Shown in pieces: positions 1 to 6,930 of a stretch of DNA of 19,212 nt. The translations under genes were made by a program, and so were the position numbers. The notes below the pieces were generated by a model. That model ran no database searches and had not been told where the DNA came from. It was given only the letters and a program-made list of their open reading frames with translations. The stretch's first letter is position 1; each line of letters begins with the position of its first letter. The stretch is from Lachnospiraceae bacterium (GTDB taxonomy: Bacteria; Bacillota; Clostridia; Lachnospirales; Lachnospiraceae), in contig JAGCRJ010000168.1 in the NCBI GenBank assembly GCA_017964745.1, positions 1 through 19,212 of the forward strand, given 5' to 3'.

Positions 1-2
1 CT

Positions 3-1433
3 TCGAACCTTAATGAAGATACCAAGGCTGCACTGGTAGAGAAGATCATTCCCGGACCGAAGCCGCTGTTCAGATGCTGCATTTATAAAGAGCGTGAGAT
101 CGTGCGTGAAAGGATCCGTCTTGCATGCGGCCTGGATACATCCGACAATATAGGTTCGGATAATTATGTCCAGGTAATTCATGCGGCGTGTGACGAGTGC
201 CCTCTTTCCGCATATTCAGTTACCGATAACTGCAGATTTTGTCTCGGAAAGGCCTGCATCAATTCGTGCAAATTCGGTGCCATTAGCCCCGGTGACATAC
301 GTATGCATATCGATCCGGCAAAGTGCAAGGAGTGCGGTATGTGCGCCAAGGCATGCCCTTTCGGTGCCATCGTCCACCTTCAGCGTCCCTGCAAGAAGGC
401 GTGTCCCGTCGGTGCGATAACATATGATGAATACGGAATCTGCAAGATAGATGAGTCCAAATGCATCAACTGCGGTCACTGCATACACAGCTGTCCCTTC
501 GGTGCGATAGGCTCCAAGACTTATCTTGTTCCGATAATCCGGGACATCCTTGCCGGAAAAGAAGTGATAGCAATGGTCGCTCCCGCGATCGAGGGACAGT
601 TCGGTGAAGATATCGATATGGCTTCGATAAAAGCGGCACTGTTAAAGCTCGGTTTTTCCGATATGGTTGAAGTCGGACTCGGCGGTGACATGACTGCCGC
701 ATTCGAATCACACGAGTGGAGTGAAGCGAGAAAGGAAGGCAGGAAGATGACCACGTCCTGCTGTCCCGCATTCATAAATATGCTCCGTAAGCATTTCCCG
801 GACCAGTACCGTGACAATAAGTCCACGACCGTTTCTCCGATGTGTGCGATATCAAGGTATCTTAAGCTCACACATCCCGGATGCACCACGGTCTTTATCG
901 GACCCTGCATTGCCAAGAAAGCGGAAGCAAGGGAGGAACGCATTCCCGATAATGCGGATTACGTCATCACTTTCGGTGAGCTCAGGGCACTCTTAAGATC
1001 CAAGGATGTCGTGCTCGAGCATGTGGACGGCGAGTATCAGCTTGCATCTTCGTACGGAAAGAAATTCGCATCCAGCGGCGGTGTTGCCGGTGCGGTGCTC
1101 GAATGCATGCGTGAAAGAGGAGAGGATACCTCGGATATAAAGCTTTTAAAGGTTGCGGGCGGAGAGGATTGCCGCAAGGCTCTTCTTATGCTTAAAGCCG
1201 GAAGGCTTGAAGAGGATTTCATCGAGGGAATGGTATGTCCCGGCGGATGCGTCGGAGGACCTTCCAAGCATGCGACGGAGGCCGAGATCACCAAAGCCAG
1301 AAACAATCTTCTTGCAAAGGCCGATGACCGTAAGATACTTGAAAACCTTAAGGATTATCCCATGGATAAGTTCTCCATGAACCGTCACGGGCATATGGAT
1401 CCCGAACTGGTAAAGCAGGTTTTTCCCGAATGA
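3..1433 (+). CDS. [FeFe] hydrogenase, group B type, monomeric (5' end outside window)
   Basis: Catalyses reversible proton reduction to H2 in the cytoplasm, presumably with ferredoxin as electron partner (family knowledge). The frame is open to the left edge, so the start lies outside; a GTG at 102 is in frame but follows conserved coding sequence (KPLFRCCIYKERE), so I do not take it as the start. Of 476 visible residues, about 77-164 carry Cys-rich Fe-S motifs (CRFCLGKACINSC, CKECGMCAKAC, CINCGHCIHSC). The H-cluster motifs are complete: TSCCPAF (Cys253/Cys254), FIGPCIAKKAE (Cys302) and EGMVCPGGCVGGP (Cys412/Cys416). Both cysteines of the first motif are present, including the proton-relay one, so the enzyme should be active. 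The motif wording fits the group B (B1/B3) branch rather than the bifurcating trimer. There is no HydB/HydC partner in view, consistent with a single-subunit enzyme. The next gene on the strand is a hydrogenase-like sensor. Confidence 0.93.
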   Translation, partial: SNLNEDTKAALVEKIIPGPKPLFRCCIYKEREIVRERIRLACGLDTSDNIGSDNYVQVIHAACDECPLSAYSVTDNCRFCLGKACINSCKFGAISPGDIRMHIDPAKCKECGMCAKACPFGAIVHLQRPCKKACPVGAITYDEYGICKIDESKCINCGHCIHSCPFGAIGSKTYLVPIIRDILAGKEVIAMVAPAIEGQFGEDIDMASIKAALLKLGFSDMVEVGLGGDMTAAFESHEWSEARKEGRKMTTSCCPAFINMLRKHFPDQYRDNKSTTVSPMCAISRYLKLTHPGCTTVFIGPCIAKKAEAREERIPDNADYVITFGELRALLRSKDVVLEHVDGEYQLASSYGKKFASSGGVAGAVLECMRERGEDTSDIKLLKVAGGEDCRKALLMLKAGRLEEDFIEGMVCPGGCVGGPSKHATEAEITKARNNLLAKADDRKILENLKDYPMDKFSMNRHGHMDPELVKQVFPE

Positions 1434-1480
1434 TCGCGGAGTAAAGCCGCAGTGATCATATGAACCGTAATGTGGAAAAT

Positions 1481-1510
1481 ATGACGTGATTGTGGTATTT
1501 TATATATACT
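1481..1510 (+). promoter_or_regulatory. candidate promoter for tRNA-Gly
   Basis: ATGACG (1481-1486) and TATACT (1505-1510) are separated by 18 nt, about 60 bases before the tRNA. A second candidate lies closer, TTGACC (1525-1530) with the weak -10 ATGATT (1548-1553) at 17 nt. I cannot decide between them from sequence alone. Confidence 0.35.
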
Positions 1511-1569
1511 TCCGTTTATCGGGTTTGACCCGGCATTTGATCGGAAGATGATTCAATAATATGTTGTGT

Positions 1570-1640
1570 GCGACTGTAGTATATCGGTAGTACATCAGCT
1601 TCCCAAGCTGAGGAGGCGGGTCCGACTCCCGTCAGTCGCT
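1570..1640 (+). tRNA. tRNA-Gly (anticodon CCC)
   Basis: A complete 71-nt cloverleaf can be folded. The acceptor GCGACTG (1570-1576) pairs with CAGTCGC (1633-1639), with T1640 as discriminator. The anticodon stem TCAGC/GCTGA encloses the loop TTCCCAA (1600-1606), giving anticodon CCC at 1602-1604 for the GGG codon. The T-arm is GCGGG/CCCGT with loop TCCGACT. CCA is not encoded and must be added by CCA transferase. It lies alone between two hydrogenase-family genes. Confidence 0.93.
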
Positions 1641-1645
1641 TTTCC

Positions 1646-1679
1646 GGAAACCTTGTGATCTTCGGATCGCAGGGTTTCC
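1646..1679 (+). terminator. long perfect hairpin 5 nt after tRNA-Gly (terminator or mRNA leader structure)
   Basis: Fifteen consecutive pairs (13 Watson-Crick, 2 G-T) are formed by 1646-1660 with 1665-1679, closed by a TTCG tetraloop (1661-1664), an unusually stable arrangement. Downstream there is only TTCGCCTT rather than a clean T-run, so intrinsic termination is uncertain. A second small palindrome GCCTTAAGGC follows directly at 1684-1693. It may end the tRNA transcript, guide 3' processing, or protect the 5' end of the downstream sensor mRNA. Confidence 0.55.
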
Positions 1680-1729
1680 TTCGCCTTAAGGCAAAACATA
1701 TCTTATGAGTGGGGTTATAGGAGGTAGTT

Positions 1730-3661
1730 ATGGGGCTTGTTTCAACAAATGACAAATGTATAGGCTGTAACAAGTGCATCCGAGCCTGCAGCAGCATGGG
1801 CGCAAATGTTGCGACCGAAAGAGGCAGGGGAAATATAATCGACGTAGATCCCGATAAGTGCATTGCCTGCGGTGCGTGTCTCGATGCCTGTGAGCATGGA
1901 GCAAGGGAATATACAGACGATGTGGAGAGATTCTTTGATGACCTGGGGAAGGGCGTTAAGATCTCAGTTCTTATCGCACCCGCTTTCCTTGCAAATTATC
2001 CGAAAGAGTACGAGAAGTATCTCGGAATGCTCAAAAAGCTCGGAGTAAACAGATTCATCAGCGTATCCTTCGGTGCTGATATCTGTACCTGGGGATATAT
2101 CAAGTACATTACGGAGAATAAGTTCTTCGGCGGTATCTCACAGCCCTGTCCCGCGGTTGTGGGCTTCATAGAGCGTTATACTCCCGAACTTATTCCGAAA
2201 CTCATGCCTGTTCAGTCGCCCATGATGTGTTCAGCCATCTATCTGAACAAGTATATGCATGTCAGCGATAAGCTTGCTTTCATAAGCCCCTGTATCGCAA
2301 AAAAGAATGAGATAGACGATCCTAACAACAAAGGATATGTTTCATACAACCTCACCTTTAAACACCTTGTCGAGTATCTAAAGAAGAATCCCGTTAGCGG
2401 TGCAACACCTTACAAGGATGAGATAGAGTACGGGCTCGGATCCATCTATCCCATGCCCGGCGGATTAAAGGAGAACGTTTACTGGCTTCTCGGAGAAGAT
2501 GCTCTTGTAAGACAGATGGAAGGTGAACATCATATGTATGAGTACCTTCAGCACAATAAGGAACTCCTTAAGTGCGGAAGATCTTCTTACCTGTTTGTTG
2601 ATGCGCTCAACTGTACAAGCGGATGTCTTTACGGAACCGGAACCGAAGCACGTCAGGACATGAGAGAAGATGTCTTCATGGCTATCCAGAAGATCAAGGC
2701 TGATAGTAAGAACCATTCCAAGAAGTCTGCATGGGGAAGAGAACTCACTCCCGAAAAGCGACTCGCCGCACTCAATAAGCAGTTTGCGGATCTTAATCTT
2801 AATGATTTCCTCAGGAAGTACACTGACAGAAGTGCCCAGTGCAAGGTCAAGACACCGAATGCGAAGGAACTTGACGATATCTTCAGACAGCTTAAGAAGG
2901 ATACTCCCGAAAAGCGTTCCATTGACTGCGGATGCTGCGGATACGAATCCTGCGAAGAAATGGCTGTTGCGATCTATAACGGATTCAATCATATCCATAA
3001 CTGTGTACACTTCATCAAGGACCGTGCATACGAAGAGAAGGATAAGGCAATCGAACTTTCCGAAGAGATCACAAGGACCCAGGATGCGATGCGTGACAAG
3101 AAGCTCTCCATCGCAGATGAGATCGGTTCCGATTTCGATACCATGAGAAATACCATCGGACAGATCGAAGAGACCAGTAACGAGAATGCCCACCAGACCG
3201 AGGGCATATCCAAGGAAATGGGTCAGGTCAATGACTTCGCGAACGAGCTCAGAGAGGTTCTTGCGAAGATCGAATCCTACCTGAACAGACTCGAATCCAA
3301 TAACCTTGCCGTTATCGGAATCGCATCACAGACCAACCTCCTTGCACTCAACGCTTCCATCGAAGCCGCACGTGCGGGTGAAGCCGGAAGAGGCTTTGCG
3401 GTTGTTGCGGATGAGATCAAGAAGCTTGCAGAGGATTCCAAGACGACTGCCGATGACAGCAATGCCAATAACAAGGATGTAAAGGAAACCATAGAGCACC
3501 TCATCGAGGAAGCGGAAAAGCTTACCGAGATAGTCCAGAGCGTAAACGGAAGAGCTACAACACTGGTTACATCAGCGGAAGAGACAGCAGTGTCCATCAG
3601 TCTCATGAAGGATATGGCTGACAATGTCGAAAGCTCGCTCAGAAAGGTGCTTGAAGATTAA
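1730..3661 (+). CDS. ferredoxin / [FeFe]-hydrogenase H-domain / Fe-S / methyl-accepting signalling fusion (putative H2 or redox chemoreceptor)
   Basis: A 643-aa soluble protein without membrane segments or HAMP. Domains in order: 2x[4Fe-4S] ferredoxin (Cys10/13/16/20 and 44/47/50/54); H-cluster domain about 75-315 with PCPAVV (Cys140), ISPCIAKKNE (Cys188) and LNCTSGCLYG (Cys295, Cys299); a second Fe-S domain of the CGCCGYESC type (Cys400/403/408/425); a coiled coil; then the methyl-accepting signalling hairpin with its highly conserved tip (about 525-570, QTNLLALNASIEAARAGE). All four H-cluster cysteines remain, but the proton-relay Cys before Cys140 is Pro139, as expected of sensory rather than fast catalytic enzymes. 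The start is an ATG behind GGAGG (1720-1724). It probably senses H2 or electron state in the cytoplasm and signals to CheA/CheW; that output is inferred from the domain. No che genes are in view. Confidence 0.9.
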   Translation: MGLVSTNDKCIGCNKCIRACSSMGANVATERGRGNIIDVDPDKCIACGACLDACEHGAREYTDDVERFFDDLGKGVKISVLIAPAFLANYPKEYEKYLGMLKKLGVNRFISVSFGADICTWGYIKYITENKFFGGISQPCPAVVGFIERYTPELIPKLMPVQSPMMCSAIYLNKYMHVSDKLAFISPCIAKKNEIDDPNNKGYVSYNLTFKHLVEYLKKNPVSGATPYKDEIEYGLGSIYPMPGGLKENVYWLLGEDALVRQMEGEHHMYEYLQHNKELLKCGRSSYLFVDALNCTSGCLYGTGTEARQDMREDVFMAIQKIKADSKNHSKKSAWGRELTPEKRLAALNKQFADLNLNDFLRKYTDRSAQCKVKTPNAKELDDIFRQLKKDTPEKRSIDCGCCGYESCEEMAVAIYNGFNHIHNCVHFIKDRAYEEKDKAIELSEEITRTQDAMRDKKLSIADEIGSDFDTMRNTIGQIEETSNENAHQTEGISKEMGQVNDFANELREVLAKIESYLNRLESNNLAVIGIASQTNLLALNASIEAARAGEAGRGFAVVADEIKKLAEDSKTTADDSNANNKDVKETIEHLIEEAEKLTEIVQSVNGRATTLVTSAEETAVSISLMKDMADNVESSLRKVLED

Positions 3662-3685
3662 AACATCAGATATGTATAAAACAAA

Positions 3686-3715
3686 GAAAACAGGGGGACA
3701 TTCCCCCTGTTTTCC
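3686..3715. terminator. bidirectional intrinsic terminator
   Basis: A 13-bp perfect stem (3686-3698 with 3702-3714) has a CAT loop and is followed by CTTTTATTATTT on the plus strand. On the minus strand it is followed by T-rich sequence (complement of ATAAAACAAA). It sits between the convergent sensor gene and GGDEF-EAL gene and can serve both. Confidence 0.9.
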
Positions 3716-3731
3716 TTTTATTATTTCAGGA

Positions 3732-5699
3732 TCACTCGATCACATCTGAGATCTCAAATTTTCCTTCGTTTACCATCTTATAGATGTCATCGATGGGCAC
3801 GGGCTTGCTGTAGTAGTAGCCCTGCAGCCTGTCACATCCGACCATGGTCAGGAAGTCTACGCATGCTTCGTTTTCTACACCTTCGGTGAGCGTCTTCATT
3901 CCGAGGTTATCCGCAAGGTCTATGATGGTACAGATTATCTTCTTGGAATTCTCGGTATTTTCCTCGTATTCGGGATCTCCGAAGTTCTTGAGGAATACCA
4001 TATCTATCTTGAGTACATCGAAATTGAAATCCTTGAGTACGTTGAGTGAAGAGTAGCCCGATCCGAAATCATCGAGCCAGAGGCTGTAGCCTTTTTCGTG
4101 GAGGATATCCATTGATTTCTTGAGTCCGATGGTATCGTCCGTCAGGGCACTTTCCGTTATCTCGACATGGAGATAATCCCTGGGGATGTTGTACTTTGTA
4201 ACGAGTTCTTCGAGTACCGCGATCGCATCCATAAGCTCAAAATCTAGTCTTGAGAAGTTGAGCGATACGGGGAAGATCTTTTCGCCCTTATCGAGTCTTT
4301 CCCTCATATTCCTGCAGACCGTTTCATAGATGCATTTATCAAGCTTTTCGATCTGGCGTGATTCTTCGAGGACCGGTATAAATACTCCCGGTGAAAGGAA
4401 ACCGTATTTGGGATCTATCCAGCGTGCAAGTGCTTCGCATCCGCAGAGTTTCTTATCCTCCGACCATACAACGGGCTGGTAGAAGACCTTGATATATCCT
4501 TCGCGTACCGCCCTGTCGATATTGTTGATGATATAGTTGCGCAGTTTGAAATCCTCAGCCATCTTTTCATCGTATTCGGCATACGACTTGTCAGCCTGAT
4601 GGCTTATGGTCGTGCAGGCGTATCTTGCCCTGTCTGTTTCAAGGCGGGGATCTTCGATTTCTCCCTTGGGACGGTATGCACCGACTTTGAGAGTCAGGTA
4701 GAGCTCATCGGGTGTGTCCTTACCGATCGCTTCCTGCAGCTTGTTTATTCTGTCGAGATAATCGGGCTTGTCAGTAAGGATCGTAAAATGGTCATTCGAA
4801 AGTCTCGCATATGAATCGCCGGCAAACTGCTCTGCGATCTCCTTTGAAAGATTGATGAGGAGCTCGTTTCCTTTCATGAATCCGAGGGAGTCGTTGTAGA
4901 GCTTGAAATTCTCGATATTGATGAAGAGATAAACCAGATTATCTTTGTTTATCGTCTTGAGCTGTTCGAATGCATTGTCGGTAAAGCCTTTGACGTTGGG
5001 AATGCCCGTCAGTTCATCGGTGACGGATGCGATCATCAGCTTTTCCGATTTTACCGCTTCGGAATGACGCTGGTGATAGATGCTTATTACGACGGTGATC
5101 ATAGAGATGTAGAAGGTCACGAAATTGATCTTGTCACCTTCGTTCATGCCCAGGGTTCCATCCCTTAAGGGAACGTATTTATCGAGATAGAGGATGTATG
5201 CGTTACCGATCGCCCAGAGCATAAGGAATGAAATGTAAGGGCGCCAGATCAGAAGGCAGGCGGCATAGAGCACCATGGTAAGAAAGCAGAGGATCATTCT
5301 TCCTTTTGAATAATCGTTTGCAGAAACGGTCCATCCGAAATACATACAGATGCCGGTGAATATGAGAGTGAGGATGATGCTGAGCTTTTTGGATCTTCGG
5401 ATCTTATTGTTAAGATACAGTACGGAATAGACGAGCATGATGGCTCCCATCGTAAGGAGCATCCAATAGCTCTTGGTATATGTAAAGAAGCTTTCAAATG
5501 TGAATTCGTATTTTCCCGAGAAGATATACTTATTCAGATATCTGACTATCATCCATGTTTCGAGAACAATGATGATCGACGACATGTAGATCGTGGAGCG
5601 GACATTCGCATCACGATGGAATTTTTTCTCGTAATCGGACATTTTGAAGAATCCGAGCGCGGCAAGGATCTTCTTAGAGAGGGTTTCCTTCTGTTCCAT
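3732..5699 (-). CDS. membrane GGDEF-EAL protein, likely cyclic-di-GMP phosphodiesterase
   Basis: A 655-aa protein. The N-terminal part (about 35-210) has around six hydrophobic segments, a membrane sensor region of no family I can name. The GGDEF domain (about 220-375) is degenerate: the signature is SNDHF (301-305) instead of GGDEF, so cyclase activity is unlikely and a GTP-binding regulatory role is possible. The EAL domain (about 385-645) keeps its catalytic set: CEALARW (422-424), Asn481, EITES (Glu513), DDFGSGYSSL (543-552), Lys564, TEGVE (Glu606) and QGYYYSKP. It should hydrolyse cyclic-di-GMP to pGpG. The start ATG has GGGGAG 8 nt upstream. The gene lies 62 nt after the DUF3089 gene on the same strand, possibly co-transcribed. 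The pairing of this enzyme with the cyclase at 10186 in function is only inferred. Confidence 0.92.
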   Translation of the reverse strand: MEQKETLSKKILAALGFFKMSDYEKKFHRDANVRSTIYMSSIIIVLETWMIVRYLNKYIFSGKYEFTFESFFTYTKSYWMLLTMGAIMLVYSVLYLNNKIRRSKKLSIILTLIFTGICMYFGWTVSANDYSKGRMILCFLTMVLYAACLLIWRPYISFLMLWAIGNAYILYLDKYVPLRDGTLGMNEGDKINFVTFYISMITVVISIYHQRHSEAVKSEKLMIASVTDELTGIPNVKGFTDNAFEQLKTINKDNLVYLFINIENFKLYNDSLGFMKGNELLINLSKEIAEQFAGDSYARLSNDHFTILTDKPDYLDRINKLQEAIGKDTPDELYLTLKVGAYRPKGEIEDPRLETDRARYACTTISHQADKSYAEYDEKMAEDFKLRNYIINNIDRAVREGYIKVFYQPVVWSEDKKLCGCEALARWIDPKYGFLSPGVFIPVLEESRQIEKLDKCIYETVCRNMRERLDKGEKIFPVSLNFSRLDFELMDAIAVLEELVTKYNIPRDYLHVEITESALTDDTIGLKKSMDILHEKGYSLWLDDFGSGYSSLNVLKDFNFDVLKIDMVFLKNFGDPEYEENTENSKKIICTIIDLADNLGMKTLTEGVENEACVDFLTMVGCDRLQGYYYSKPVPIDDIYKMVNEGKFEISDVIE

Positions 5700-5719
5700 A
5701 TGTTATTCTCCCCAAAAGT

Positions 5720-5760
5720 GCCCGTATTTATGCGTTCGGGCTGCGCAAAAGAGCTCTTTT
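5720..5760. other. intergenic inverted repeats between DUF3089 and GGDEF-EAL genes
   Basis: Two symmetric elements fill the 62-nt gap. AAAAGAGCTCTTTT (5747-5760) is a loopless 14-bp palindrome, better suited to protein binding than to a hairpin. GCCCG (5720-5724) and CGGGC (5737-5741) could form a 5-bp stem. Neither is a convincing terminator, so readthrough between the two genes is likely. Confidence 0.35.
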
Positions 5761-5761
5761 C

Positions 5762-6796
5762 TCAGGATGCGTTTTCGAGAGCATCGGGATCGTAAACTTC
5801 CGCATTTACGAATGCGTCGGTCCTCAATCTGACATTCTCCTGAAGATTCCTGTAGAAAAACTGGTAGTCGTAAATATGATAAGCACCGCGCGGAAGTCCC
5901 GTGATTGAAGAGGGGTAGTCCGAAGGTGATATATCCGTCATCTTGAGCACGCCGCGCTCCGGGTCAATGTAGCAGCCGCAGAGTGCCGGAATCTCGCTTG
6001 TGATATTTCCCGTACGGTCCGTAAAGCATGCGCCCTTGTTCTCTTCTTTGATGGCGGGCGAAGTATCGGTTCTCCAGTTGAGAGGATTGATGCAGATCGA
6101 GTGAACATCCGAAGGATAGATGAATGTTCCTTCCACGGCTTCATCTTCACATTCGAAGCTGATCACTACGCCGGTATCATAATCCATCTGTGCGGGAACT
6201 ATCTGAGGATAAGCGGCGATCTCTTCCTCGGTGACCGGCCATCCGATGGCATATACGGCGATCAGTCTGGAATAAAGCTCCTCGTCACCGAAGTATTCTT
6301 TCATCAGTCTGCAGCACATATCCGCTCCCTGCGAAAAGCCCGCCAGGATTATGGGACGACCGTTGTTTTCGTTTTCAAGATACCATTTGAATGCACGTGA
6401 TACATCGCTGTAAGCGATCTCCAGATATTCTTCCCTTTCGTCCGCGGAAAGATCGTAGACCTTCATTGCGGCCTGTCTGTAGAAGGGGGCATACATTCTG
6501 GTGCAGTCTTCGTATATGCCGCGTTCCATATTGAGAGCTCCGACGAAATTCCTCATGGTTGAGGTATCCGAAAGCGACATATTATATTCATCACCCGTAT
6601 AAACGGTGGGAGCGATAAGGAAAAGATCCGCTGACATATCATCACCCACCGCAAAATATGCCCAGTTTGAGACAAGGGAATATTCGGGTTCCTTTTCGGT
6701 GTGATATGAGGCTGCATAGACGATGCCGGCGATGAAAATGATCAAAAGAAAGCCGGCAAGAAGGATTATTCTTTTTTTGATTCGTTGATCTTCCAT
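5762..6796 (-). CDS. DUF3089 family membrane-anchored putative alpha/beta hydrolase
   Basis: A 344-aa protein. A basic N-terminus and one hydrophobic segment (about 10-30) form a signal anchor, so the catalytic part probably faces outside. The nucleophile elbow GFSQG (153-157, Ser155) and the C-terminal block YHIYDYQFFYRNLQENV with candidate catalytic His307 match DUF3089, an alpha/beta-hydrolase-fold family of unknown substrate. INPLNW (236-241) also fits. Esterase or lipase-like activity is inferred; the substrate is unknown. No Shine-Dalgarno precedes the ATG, while a good promoter ends 10 nt before it, which suggests a leaderless mRNA. The next in-frame Met (54) would remove the anchor, so I keep this start. 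It is divergent from the LRR gene and upstream of the GGDEF-EAL gene. Confidence 0.82.
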   Translation of the reverse strand: MEDQRIKKRIILLAGFLLIIFIAGIVYAASYHTEKEPEYSLVSNWAYFAVGDDMSADLFLIAPTVYTGDEYNMSLSDTSTMRNFVGALNMERGIYEDCTRMYAPFYRQAAMKVYDLSADEREEYLEIAYSDVSRAFKWYLENENNGRPIILAGFSQGADMCCRLMKEYFGDEELYSRLIAVYAIGWPVTEEEIAAYPQIVPAQMDYDTGVVISFECEDEAVEGTFIYPSDVHSICINPLNWRTDTSPAIKEENKGACFTDRTGNITSEIPALCGCYIDPERGVLKMTDISPSDYPSSITGLPRGAYHIYDYQFFYRNLQENVRLRTDAFVNAEVYDPDALENAS

Positions 6797-6806
6797 AGAT
6801 ACTGTT

Positions 6807-6836
6807 ATTATAACTCTTTTTAAGGGGATTACTCAA
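6807..6836 (-). promoter_or_regulatory. promoter of the DUF3089 gene (leaderless arrangement)
   Basis: On the minus strand TTGAGT (6836-6831) and a perfect TATAAT (6812-6807) are spaced by 18 nt. The predicted start site is near 6800, only about 4 nt before the ATG at 6796. Confidence 0.65.
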
Positions 6837-6859
6837 CGCTTAAGTAAGCATTTCCCATA

Positions 6860-6888
6860 TTTTGCTAACGCCTGAGTTGTGATATAAT
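6860..6888 (+). promoter_or_regulatory. extended -10 promoter of the LRR protein gene
   Basis: TGATATAAT (6880-6888) is an extended -10 (TGnTATAAT). The -35 at 17 nt, TTTTGC (6860-6865), is poor, as is tolerated with an extended -10. The start site would be about 6895, leaving a 36-nt leader to the GTG at 6931. It lies back to back with the DUF3089 promoter. Confidence 0.65.
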
Positions 6889-6930
6889 AACTGTTTGTCA
6901 AAAAGAATAAATAACAAAGGATATACAGTC

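Noticed and set aside
1431..1459. Terminator directly after the hydrogenase gene
   Set aside because: TGATC-GCGG/CCGC-GATCA can fold imperfectly but has a 3-nt bulge and no T-run, so I do not claim termination there.
1646..1729. T-box or riboswitch in front of the sensor gene
   Set aside because: No T-box motif, specifier loop or known riboswitch core could be found; only a hairpin and a short palindrome are present.
2465..3193. 242-codon minus-strand frame opposite the sensor gene
   Set aside because: It lies wholly inside a gene with strong domain evidence and gives no recognisable protein.
6895..6930. TTG at 6895 as start of the LRR protein
   Set aside because: It coincides with the predicted transcription start and has no Shine-Dalgarno; GTG at 6931 has AAAGGA at good distance.
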